Shown here: positions 16,357 through 23,546 of the stretch, piece by piece
Position numbering within the stretch: position 1 is the first letter of the stretch
How the letters are laid out: every line of letters begins with the position of its first letter
Source: Candidatus Cloacimonadota bacterium
Lineage (GTDB): Bacteria > Cloacimonadota > Cloacimonadia > Cloacimonadales > Cloacimonadaceae
Reading direction: 5' to 3'
NCBI GenBank assembly: GCA_028681035.1
Contig: JAQUJJ010000027.1
Location: 1 to 33,829, forward strand
DNA: 33,829 nucleotides
Translations under genes and position numbers: made by a program
The notes under the pieces: model-generated
Told to the model about the DNA's origin: nothing
What the model saw: the letters and a program-made list of their open reading frames with translations, nothing else
Databases searched by the model: none

Positions 16357-16878
16357 ATGAATGAAGATATACTTAACGGTCGCGAAATCCCTGCCGAAGA
16401 GCAGGAAAGTCTGAAAGATAAGATCATTGATATCGACGCAGAGAAACTAAAATTCTACGAGAACTTACGCCAAAAAGCTAAAGGTTGGACGCTGAATAAA
16501 GGTGGCTCAATTGGTGGCAAGTTAAGTGAGTATTTATTCTTACTGCCGGATTTCTTCATCCTTGTTTGCCGTTTGGCACTGGATAAACGCGTTCCGACAA
16601 AGCAGAAGCTTATGGCAGGCGGGATTATTGCCTACGTTATTATGCCTCTTGATATCATTCCAGATTTTATCCCGGTTATCGGGCATGTGGATGATTTAGT
16701 TCTGGTAGTGATGGGCTTGAATATGATTCTCAACGAAATAGACCCTAAAGTGCTGGCAGACAACTGGAGCGGTGAAGGCGAAGTTTTGGCGCAAATGAAG
16801 AAGATTACCGCTACCGCCGAAACGTTTTTAGACAAGAACGTACTACAACGCATAAAGAATTGGCTTTCCAGGAAATAA
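16357..16878 (+). CDS. YkvA-like DUF1232 membrane protein
   Basis: A 173-residue protein with the DUF1232 signature at about 82-125. The motif PLDIIPDFIPVIGHVDD (residues 97-113) carries the conserved D-x-I-P-D-x-I-P and paired Asp. Two hydrophobic segments (about 60-75 and 86-124) suggest membrane attachment. The N-terminal 50 residues are charged and helical, so the protein is longer than typical 120-130 residue members. Function in the family is not established. GGAGG precedes ATG 16357, and its stop codon directly abuts the start of the next gene. Confidence 0.85.
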   Translation: MNEDILNGREIPAEEQESLKDKIIDIDAEKLKFYENLRQKAKGWTLNKGGSIGGKLSEYLFLLPDFFILVCRLALDKRVPTKQKLMAGGIIAYVIMPLDIIPDFIPVIGHVDDLVLVVMGLNMILNEIDPKVLADNWSGEGEVLAQMKKITATAETFLDKNVLQRIKNWLSRK

Positions 16879-17469
16879 ATGAAGAACGAGATACTAATAG
16901 CCTCAAATAATCCTGATAAGTTAGCTGAGCTTAGCAATTTGCTTTCGAACCTGCCTGTTTGCTTGCACAATTTAAGTGAATATCCTGGCTTAGCCCCCAC
17001 TATTGAAGATCAGGATAACATCGCTGGTAACGCCATGAAAAAGGCTTTGGAGGCTGCTAGTTATAGCGGAATGCTGGCAATTGCCGATGATACAGGGCTT
17101 TTCATTGAAGCCTTGAATGGAGAACCGGGAGTATTTGCTGCTCGTTTTGCGGGCGAAGATTGCAGCTATGCCGACAACCGCAAGAAGGTGCTTGAGCTTA
17201 TGAAAGGCTGCAACAACCGCAATGCCAGCTTTAGAACTGCCATGGCTTTGGCATCTCCCGAAGGCATTATCGCAGTTGTGCAAGGCAGTGTTGAAGGGCT
17301 AATCACGACCAGTGAAAGAGGTGAAGCGGGTTTCGGTTACGATAGTATCTTTGAGATGAATGACAAAACGTATTCAGAAATGGATAATGAAACCAAAAAC
17401 CAATGTTCGCATAGAGCGGAAGCAGCTAAAGCAATGATACTGATAATTGAGAAGCTTATCATTGTGTAA
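16879..17469 (+). CDS. rdgB: XTP/dITP diphosphatase (HAM1/RdgB family)
   Basis: Hydrolyses non-canonical purine triphosphates such as dITP and XTP to monophosphates, keeping them out of DNA. The 196 residues match the family length. The motifs are ASNNPDKLAEL (8-18), IADDTGLFIEALNGEPG (68-84, with the two catalytic Asp residues at 70-71), GFGYDSIF, and SHRAEAAKAM near the end. It starts at the base after the YkvA-like stop, so translation is coupled. Its stop codon TAA lies at 17467-17469, and the inverted end of the ATCCG element begins inside it (17468). The reading frame up to the stop is intact. Confidence 0.96.
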   Translation: MKNEILIASNNPDKLAELSNLLSNLPVCLHNLSEYPGLAPTIEDQDNIAGNAMKKALEAASYSGMLAIADDTGLFIEALNGEPGVFAARFAGEDCSYADNRKKVLELMKGCNNRNASFRTAMALASPEGIIAVVQGSVEGLITTSERGEAGFGYDSIFEMNDKTYSEMDNETKNQCSHRAEAAKAMILIIEKLIIV

Positions 17470-18012
17470 TAGGAACACGGATTTGGCGGATAGAACGGAT
17501 TACCACGGATTATTTTCGGGAAAGGTTTTTAAACAAACGTGTCCTGTTACCTGTTTTGCATCATTTTATGATAAGTAATTGGAGTTTCTAATTGTTACTT
17601 GATATTTTGGATAACGAATTGACCGATAAAGTAATTGGAGCTTACTACAAAGTGTACAACGCACTTGGCTACGGCTATCTGGAAAAGGTTTACGAGAATG
17701 CCATGAAAGTGGAACTTAACAATTGCGGCGAACATTCCGAGACCCAGAAACCAATCCAAGTTCTATACAAAGGGGTTGTGGTTGGCAAGTACTTTGCTGA
17801 TATACTGGTTGAAGAAAAGCTTATTGTTGAGCTAAAATCGGTAACTTCAATAATTCCTGCACATGAAACGCAGTTGGCAAGTTATCTCAAATCCACAGGT
17901 ATCAGCATCGGACTATTGTTAAATTTCGGACCAAAAGCAGAGTTTAAAAGAAAGATATGGACAATATAAATCCGTGTAAATCCGCCATATCTGTTAAATC
18001 CGTGTTCCTATT
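17468..18012. mobile_element. ATCCG element carrying a GxxExxY gene
   Basis: A 545-base unit with perfect 17-base inverted ends, AATAGGAACACGGATTT (17468-17484) and its inverse (17996-18012). The left arm has CGGAT at 17478, 17487, 17496 and 17506. The right arm has ATCCG at 17970, 17980 and 17999, with ATCTG at 17989. Spacings (9, 9, 10 and 10, 9, 10) equal those of the gene-less copy at 4026-4188. The right arm begins at the GxxExxY stop codon and the left end lies in the rdgB stop codon. No transposase gene or target duplication is visible, so mobility is inferred from the repeated architecture. Confidence 0.7.
17592..17969 (+). CDS. GxxExxY protein (PD-(D/E)XK nuclease-like fold)
   Basis: A 125-residue protein of the GxxExxY family (PDDEXK_3). 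The naming motif lies in GYGYLEKVYENAM (residues 29-41), and the nuclease-like core is visible as DILVEEKLIVELKS, with the D...E-x-K spacing of PD-(D/E)XK enzymes. Activity has not been established for the family to my knowledge. No ATG is available. TTG 17592 follows an in-frame stop at 17589 and has GGAG seven bases upstream. The gene fills the inside of an element with inverted CGGAT/ATCCG ends, and its stop codon is part of the right-hand repeat, which suggests gene and repeats travel together. Confidence 0.85.
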   Translation: MLLDILDNELTDKVIGAYYKVYNALGYGYLEKVYENAMKVELNNCGEHSETQKPIQVLYKGVVVGKYFADILVEEKLIVELKSVTSIIPAHETQLASYLKSTGISIGLLLNFGPKAEFKRKIWTI

Positions 18013-18033
18013 CTAAATAACAAAGGAGAATTC

Positions 18034-19386
18034 ATGATAAAAGCACAAATATTCCGTCAGTATGACATTCGCGGCATCGTTAATGAAGAGTTGAATGAAG
18101 AAACCTATTACCTTATTGGAAAAGGTTTTGGCACCTATCTACGTGCTAAGAACCTAAAGAGCATTGTGCTCGGTGGCGATGCCCGGCACAGCACCACCGG
18201 CTTTATGGATGCCTTTATCCGTGGTGCCCTCGAAACCGGCTGTGATGTTTATGACATCGGTATTGTTGCCACGCCAGTGCTATATTTCGCTATCTGGAAA
18301 CTTGGCAAAGATGCTGGAGCCATGATAACAGCCAGCCACAACCCTTCCCAATACAATGGCTGCAAACTAAACCTCGGTCTTGGCAGCGTTTATGCCGAAG
18401 AATTGCAAGAGGTATTAAAAATAATCCAATCCGAGAAATTCGCTTCCGGCAAGGGCGAACACCTTCATTACAGCACTATGGACAGCGAATACATGGATTA
18501 CATCGTGGAAAATATCAAGTTTGAGCGTCCCGTGAAAGTCATCGTAGATGGCGGTAATGGCATGGGCGGTCCTTATCTACCAGAAATATTGCGCAGGCTC
18601 GGCTGCGAAGTGATCGAGATGTATTGCGATCCCGACGGGGATTTCCCCAATCACCATCCTGATCCCACCGTGGAAAAGAACATGGTGGATCTCGCACGTG
18701 CAGTGGTGGAAGCCGAGTATGAGCTTGGCATTGGCTTGGATGGCGATGCCGACCGTATTGGCGTGGTGGATGAGAAAGGCAAGATGCTGTTTGGCGACCA
18801 GATTCTGAATATATTAGCCCGAGATTATTTGAAAGCCAATCCAGGCAAGAAAGTGATTGCAGACGTTAAATGCTCCAAGAACTTATTCGATGACATCAAA
18901 AGGTTTGGCGGCATCCCAATTATGTATAAAACCGGACATGCCAACATCAAGATGTATATGAAGGAAATAGGCGTGGAGTTCGCCGGAGAAATGAGCGGAC
19001 ACGTATTTTTAGCCGACCGCTATCTCGGTTTTGACGATGCTATTTATGTAAGCTGTCGTTTCATCGAGATTGTTTCCAAGACCCCTGCACCCGTCAGCAC
19101 CTATCTGGCAGACCAGCCAAAAATGTATAACACACCTGAATTGCACACCAAATGCGCCGATGACAAGAAGTTTGAGCTGGTGGCAAAAGTGTGTAACGAG
19201 TTTAAAGTCGAAGGCTATGATGTGAACGATATCGATGGTGCACGCATCACTTTCCCCGATGGCTGGGGCTTGATTCGCGCCTCTAATACCACGCCGGTAT
19301 TGGTTACCCGCTTCGAAGCTTTAACCGAAGCCCGTATGAATGAGATTAAAGCTCTGATAGAAGGCAAGATAGCCAAGTACCTATAA
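18034..19386 (+). CDS. Phosphomannomutase / phosphoglucomutase
   Basis: Interconverts hexose 1- and 6-phosphates (mannose and/or glucose) in the cytosol and feeds sugar nucleotide synthesis. The 450-residue length fits the ManB/AlgC branch of the alpha-D-phosphohexomutases. All four active-site regions are visible: phosphoserine loop TASHNPSQYNG (99-109, Ser101), metal loop DGDADR (236-241), sugar loop GEMSGH (318-323), and phosphate loop RASNTTPVLVTRFEA near 420. GGAG lies before ATG 18034, just outside the right end of the ATCCG element. A hairpin element follows ten bases after the stop codon. Sugar preference cannot be decided from motifs; gene symbol left open. Confidence 0.94.
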   Translation: MIKAQIFRQYDIRGIVNEELNEETYYLIGKGFGTYLRAKNLKSIVLGGDARHSTTGFMDAFIRGALETGCDVYDIGIVATPVLYFAIWKLGKDAGAMITASHNPSQYNGCKLNLGLGSVYAEELQEVLKIIQSEKFASGKGEHLHYSTMDSEYMDYIVENIKFERPVKVIVDGGNGMGGPYLPEILRRLGCEVIEMYCDPDGDFPNHHPDPTVEKNMVDLARAVVEAEYELGIGLDGDADRIGVVDEKGKMLFGDQILNILARDYLKANPGKKVIADVKCSKNLFDDIKRFGGIPIMYKTGHANIKMYMKEIGVEFAGEMSGHVFLADRYLGFDDAIYVSCRFIEIVSKTPAPVSTYLADQPKMYNTPELHTKCADDKKFELVAKVCNEFKVEGYDVNDIDGARITFPDGWGLIRASNTTPVLVTRFEALTEARMNEIKALIEGKIAKYL

Positions 19387-19395
19387 TATTATTGT

Positions 19396-19460
19396 CTGGA
19401 GTCCTTAATACTAATATAGGTTCAGCATCAGCGAATCTTTATAGGTGTTAAGGACTCCAG
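19396..19460. repeat. Hairpin element, copy B (CTGGAGTC family), possible terminator
   Basis: CTGGAGTCCTTAA (19396-19408) and TTAAGGACTCCAG (19448-19460) are perfect 13-base inverse arms around a 39-base loop, followed by TTATTTTATTT. It begins ten bases after the phosphomannomutase stop and could end that transcript. The same element, less perfect, lies at 4545-4607. Confidence 0.7.
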
Positions 19461-19598
19461 TTATTTTATTTATGCTCTAAATAGGGTAATTCTTTAGTTC
19501 AAGAAGACCCTTTTTTTGTGTGTCATTCCACAGAAGAAACCATGTTTTCTCCATATTTTGCCCTTGCTTGAGCATCTCAAATATAAGTTTATCCCCCG

Positions 19599-19642
19599 TA
19601 TATCATCCGTATAACATATACGGTTGATATATGGATGATATA
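19599..19642. repeat. AT-rich cruciform-forming inverted repeat
   Basis: TATATCATCCGTATA (19599-19613) and TATATGGATGATATA (19628-19642) are inverse arms matching at 14 of 15 positions. Inside and overlapping is a second palindrome, CCGTATAACATATACGG (19607-19623). Two competing hairpins are therefore possible. Confidence 0.6.
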
Positions 19643-19704
19643 GGAATGATACATATCGTTAAGCAAGGGTTGTGAAATTAGATAGTAGTAACTGTATGTA
19701 CTAG

Positions 19705-19872
19705 CGATGCAAAGTGACAACGAAAACTGCAAATTGTGCAGGCAAATCTGCAAACTGACGCATCGTAGGACATCCTTGCTCATCCTTTCCAAGGCACATT
19801 TAGGTGGTTAGTGACAAGAAATCTGCAAATAAGATCACCGAAAATTGCAAATTCTGACACGAAAACTGCAAC
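19705..19872. repeat. Phased TGCAAA direct repeats (iteron-like)
   Basis: CTGCAAA-type motifs occur at 19727, 19748, 19823, 19845 (TTGCAAA) and 19866 (CTGCAAC), usually preceded by AAA and often by GAC or GTGAC. Spacings are 21, 75, 22 and 21 bases, close to whole helical turns. CGATGC and GCATCG flank the first pair. The layout resembles protein-binding iterons, but no replication gene is present. Confidence 0.5.
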
Positions 19873-20034
19873 CGCGATGGAACAGGCATTGACCATTTTG
19901 AGACTAACACTCAAACAAGCTGTTTCGCATATGCAAAGTGTTTTGATTCTTACAAGATTTCTTTTTTCCTAACATCGCCAATATTCAAAGCTTGGCTCGT
20001 ATGCACTCTACCTGCATCAGAGTTGATAAAGCAA

Positions 20035-20076
20035 TTGACAATTAGCTCCTCTCAGCAAAGTTATACTCTGTGCTGA
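20035..20076 (+). promoter_or_regulatory. Promoter-like boxes with an overlapping inverted repeat ahead of the helicase cluster
   Basis: TTGACA (20035-20040) and TATACT (20062-20067) are good boxes, but they are 21 bases apart, longer than the usual 16-19. TCAGCA (20052-20057) and TGCTGA (20071-20076) form an inverted repeat centred on the -10-like box. A repressor bound there could block the promoter. The first gene starts 105 bases after the repeat. Confidence 0.3.
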
Positions 20077-20180
20077 TATTGCCGAATAAACAAAGGGAAA
20101 GATTAGCATGTGCCAGTTCATTAAGTACGAACCCAATTAATTATTATGGAGAGAAGCTTTTGTTCTACGGAGATTGAAAT

Positions 20181-20576
20181 ATGGAACATTATGACCAGAT
20201 ACTGGAGTACATTGGTTACTTTGAGCTTGAGAACAACGAGTATGGTAAAGAGGTGTTTACTCCAAACACTATGGGATGCTGGGTATATGAGAATAAGCTT
20301 GAATCGTTTATGCGATGCATTAGTGAATCAGATTTGATGAGAGTGGATTATCTGACCCTTATGGACATATCAAATTTTGTGCAGATTATTGAAGAAATCG
20401 AGTCGGCTGATTTTGAGCTACTAAAAGCTATGTTTACATATTTCAATCGACAAGAACGATTTCAAGAAGGATTATGGGCAGAGGCTGCCGAACGCGGAAT
20501 CTTGCTGAGGCTGCTGAAACGTCTCAAAGCAATAGTTAGAGAGGAATCGAAAGAGGGGATAATGTGTCAGGAGTAA
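20181..20576 (+). CDS. DUF6508-like small protein
   Basis: A 131-residue cytosolic protein with no membrane segment. It has a DUF6508-like pattern: an N-terminal ILEYIGYFELENNEYG, a middle region with an aromatic YLTLMDISNF, and the most characteristic end MFTYFNRQERFQEGLWAEAAERGILLRLLKRL, in which R-x-E-R-F-x-x-G-x-W is typical. I recognise this from memory of the family and could not search. Function is unknown. It is the first gene of a four-gene overlapping set. Its stop lies 13 bases inside the next gene, so translation is likely coupled. GGAG is found about ten bases before ATG 20181. It may be an accessory or sensor protein of the system. Confidence 0.65.
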   Translation: MEHYDQILEYIGYFELENNEYGKEVFTPNTMGCWVYENKLESFMRCISESDLMRVDYLTLMDISNFVQIIEEIESADFELLKAMFTYFNRQERFQEGLWAEAAERGILLRLLKRLKAIVREESKEGIMCQE

Positions 20577-21763
20577 AACTGGGTTGGATTGATTTTTCCA
20601 AGGAACATCGCAATAAAGTAATCAGCGTAATGCACCTACTCACCGAGCCGGGAGCAGTGGATGAGCTTGGAATTGGTGTCGTGCGAGATGTATTCTCCAA
20701 TATCTTTTTCCCAGGTACTTCGACTATCCAGACCCGAGCCAAGTACTTTCTAATTGTACCCTATCTTCTTTACGAACTTGAACGTCAGAAGGTTAGCAGT
20801 GCAGAGTTACTAATTGATATACTGCACAAACAAGAAACGGAAATAGGTGCAATACTAGAGAAAAGTGGAGAGGTAGGGGTTATCGGAACCCGTGCAGGGT
20901 CAGCACTGAAACGCAAGCCATCGGATGTTTACTGGAATGGTATCAGTGCCTATCGCATATTCACTGGAGAGAGAATGTCGATCTATGATTATGCCAAAGT
21001 CGTATGTACTATAAGAATCAACAAACAAAAGATCAAAGATCAGGGAAGTATCAGAGCTAAAGATGAAGAGATAGATGGGGATGATAAAGATGCAGTATCC
21101 GGAGACCTTTTAGGTAGGTTCTGGAGACTCCCTGACATACCAGATCAATGGAAAGAAAATCTGAGCATTAAACTTAGTAGTCAAGAAGCGATGCATCTAA
21201 AGAATCAGATTGTATCATCCTGCCCAGTCTCAATGCTGAGCTATGTTCTTAAGGAAAATGATCATGACTTTTTAGCCATCCAAGAATTTGACCATATTGA
21301 AGGTATTCAGGATAGGCTCCCCGCCTTGCTGAAGAATCAATTCTTACTGGCAAAGCAATTTGCTGATTTCATATATGGCACCCATCTAAGATACAACGTG
21401 ATCCTATCCAAAGGAGAAAACAGTGACATCCTCAAGAAGTGGAACGAGTGGCATGTTGGGATTATGGAACATGCGAGTATTGATTTGAATCTAATATTCC
21501 TTTTGCTGGGCAGAAACATGAGAATCAATAGGTTTGTGCATGATTGCCAACTTGCCATGCAACAAAACGATATCCAGAGACTTGATCAACTTGTTATCAA
21601 TAGAGAAATTGACCTTAAGGGGAAGGCCAGATCTAAGCTACATAACAGAGATGATTTCGATTATAAGGAGTGGGTAGGCATCAGCAAGCTACAATACAGG
21701 CTTACCAATGCCCAGAGACTAATAAGAGACATATTTGATGGATTGGGAGCAGATAATGTTTAA
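20564..21763 (+). CDS. DUF6361-like protein
   Basis: A 399-residue protein resembling DUF6361. The N-terminal 60 residues carry the recognisable pattern: LGWIDFS, EPGAVDELGIGVVRD, and FFPGTSTIQTRAKYFLIVPY. The rest is mixed alpha and beta with no catalytic motif that I can name. No signal peptide or membrane segment is seen. Translation starts at GTG 20564 with GAGGGGAT upstream, overlapping the DUF6508-like gene by 13 bases, and its end overlaps the next gene by 8. In context it probably works with the phospholipase-D-fold protein and the helicase. The family has no experimentally described role that I can cite. The strongly conserved N-terminal block suggests an active or binding site there. 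Confidence 0.7.
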   Translation: MSGVKLGWIDFSKEHRNKVISVMHLLTEPGAVDELGIGVVRDVFSNIFFPGTSTIQTRAKYFLIVPYLLYELERQKVSSAELLIDILHKQETEIGAILEKSGEVGVIGTRAGSALKRKPSDVYWNGISAYRIFTGERMSIYDYAKVVCTIRINKQKIKDQGSIRAKDEEIDGDDKDAVSGDLLGRFWRLPDIPDQWKENLSIKLSSQEAMHLKNQIVSSCPVSMLSYVLKENDHDFLAIQEFDHIEGIQDRLPALLKNQFLLAKQFADFIYGTHLRYNVILSKGENSDILKKWNEWHVGIMEHASIDLNLIFLLLGRNMRINRFVHDCQLAMQQNDIQRLDQLVINREIDLKGKARSKLHNRDDFDYKEWVGISKLQYRLTNAQRLIRDIFDGLGADNV

Positions 21764-23546
21764 GCCCAGCAGTGACCGTTTAGATTACAGCCAGATTCTC
21801 GCTCCACCCGCTGGATATGAAACAGTTTTTGCACTCGGGACTACCTACTCACTTGACCTGGATGCTCTCATCGGAGCATGTATAGCTCTGGGTTTATCAG
21901 AAAGCACCGATAGCGCATTGAAGGATAATCCGCTCTATTTGCTCGAAGCTCTTAGAAAGACATCCGATAAATTGATAGTCTTTTGTGAGGCTGGTCAGAT
22001 CAAGGCTCCCGGAATTTCGAACAAACTACACCTCCTTCTGGAGAAGATGGTGGTAGAAATTGTGATGCAGGAAAGAAAATCCTTCCATCCCAAGCTTTGG
22101 GTGGTAAAGTATGTAAATGCAATGAAAGATACTCTGTACCGGTGTGTGGTGCTAAGCCGTAATCTGACTTTTGACCGCAGTTGGGATGTATCCGTTTGTA
22201 TTGAAGGAAAGCCTGTGTTTGAAGCGAACAGCGATAAAACCAAACCCTTATCTGACTTTCTAATTGCTTTAACAAAACATGTAAATCGTAGCGACATGGA
22301 TAAGACAAAAAAGAAGTCACTATCGAGTCTAAGCACTGAACTCCAGAATGTAGAATTTCAGCTTGAGAGCAAGATATTCACTGATTTCAGCTTCTGTCCT
22401 GTGGGAATCTCCGGTTATAGCAAAGCACAAAGCGGGCTGTTCAAATCATACAACGAAATGCTGATAGTTTCGCCATTTCTGACTGGCAAAATAGTTTCTG
22501 AGTTTAATACACTTGCTCTTACCAGTCCGCAGCCTAACACACTCATCACCCGTAAAACAGAATTGGCTAAGCTCAAGCCCGAAGAGGTATCCAGATTTAA
22601 CTTATATGTTATGAAGGATATGGTCATTGATGGCGAAGAGAGCCTCAGCGAAGGTGATAATGATGACAAGCAAAGTCAGGATATTCATGCTAAACTGTAC
22701 CTAAAAACAAAAAACTCAGATAGCGAGCTATATATCGGTTCCTTGAATGCTACGCATAACGCTGTTAATGGGAATATCGAGTTCATGCTCAAACTCGCAG
22801 GAAAAAGAAGAAATCTGAATGTCGAAGCATTCAAGCAAGATCTCTTTGGTGCAGATGACAGAAACTGTCCATTTGAAAGAGTGGAGCTAAAACCCGAGGA
22901 TGATCTGCCTACTCCAGACACGGAAAATCTGGATGTAATTATCAAGGCAATCTGCAGGTTAAAAAGTAGTGCCAAAGTGCTTGAGTCAGGGGACAAGTAT
23001 TCTGTGGAGTTATCATTAACAGGTTATCATCAGAGTGATAATGTGTTTATCTCTCCTCTAATGAAACCGGGAATGGAGCAGAACCTTACTGCAACCATCA
23101 GGTTTGATAACCTTGATCCGCTAGAGTTGTCAGAGTTTTACATTATTCGAGTTACTGGCGCAGAAACAAACCTAAAAAGGGTCATCAAGATAAACACCGA
23201 GAATATGCCTGATAACCGGGAAAGCATGATAGCCAATAGCATAATCAGGAATAAAAGTGATTTCATCCAATACATCACTTTCATTCTGGGTGATAATTAT
23301 CTTATCTCAATGCTTGAGAATGCAAATCAGGCAGGATCATATAAGTTTGACCACCAAGCGCCCGCTCCAGCTCTTTATGAAAAGATGCTCAAGACTGCAG
23401 CGCACGCCCCTGGCAAACTTGATGAGATAAAAAAAATCCTGGAGCTGATAACCGATGATAGCAAAATACCGGACGGCTTCAAAGAATTATATGATCTATT
23501 TACGAAAGTGGTAAAGAAGAATGCTGGAAAGACTAAAGTTAATTGA
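21756..23546 (+). CDS. Phospholipase-D-fold (HKD) nuclease-like protein
   Basis: A 596-residue cytosolic protein with two HKD half-sites. The first is FHPKLWVV (His111, Lys113) with SRNLTFD (Asn136). The second is IHAKLYL (His311, Lys313) with GSLNATHNAVNGNIEFML (Asn331). Two half-sites in one chain can form a complete phosphodiesterase site, as in PLD-type nucleases such as BfiI-like or DISARM DrmC proteins. Nucleic acid is the likely substrate because the next gene is a helicase. The region after about residue 360 has no named domain. I chose ATG 21756, which has GGGAG seven bases upstream and overlaps the preceding stop by eight bases. An upstream TTG at 21735 is less likely. Its end overlaps the helicase gene by 26 bases. 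Confidence 0.82.
   Translation: MFKPSSDRLDYSQILAPPAGYETVFALGTTYSLDLDALIGACIALGLSESTDSALKDNPLYLLEALRKTSDKLIVFCEAGQIKAPGISNKLHLLLEKMVVEIVMQERKSFHPKLWVVKYVNAMKDTLYRCVVLSRNLTFDRSWDVSVCIEGKPVFEANSDKTKPLSDFLIALTKHVNRSDMDKTKKKSLSSLSTELQNVEFQLESKIFTDFSFCPVGISGYSKAQSGLFKSYNEMLIVSPFLTGKIVSEFNTLALTSPQPNTLITRKTELAKLKPEEVSRFNLYVMKDMVIDGEESLSEGDNDDKQSQDIHAKLYLKTKNSDSELYIGSLNATHNAVNGNIEFMLKLAGKRRNLNVEAFKQDLFGADDRNCPFERVELKPEDDLPTPDTENLDVIIKAICRLKSSAKVLESGDKYSVELSLTGYHQSDNVFISPLMKPGMEQNLTATIRFDNLDPLELSEFYIIRVTGAETNLKRVIKINTENMPDNRESMIANSIIRNKSDFIQYITFILGDNYLISMLENANQAGSYKFDHQAPAPALYEKMLKTAAHAPGKLDEIKKILELITDDSKIPDGFKELYDLFTKVVKKNAGKTKVN

Larger units (their letters stand above)
19387..20180. other. Intergenic region before the helicase gene cluster
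   Basis: About 790 bases with no convincing gene. It holds a hairpin element (19396-19460), an AT-rich cruciform (19599-19642), five phased TGCAAA-type repeats (19705-19872) and promoter-like boxes with a small inverted repeat (20035-20076). It marks the change from housekeeping genes to the accessory region. Confidence 0.75.

Noticed and set aside
19705..19872. CRISPR array or plasmid origin
   Set aside because: The repeats are too short and imperfect for CRISPR, and no cas or replication initiator gene is present.
21735..21755. Upstream TTG start for the PLD-fold protein
   Set aside because: ATG 21756 has a better placed GGGAG and the usual short overlap with the preceding gene.
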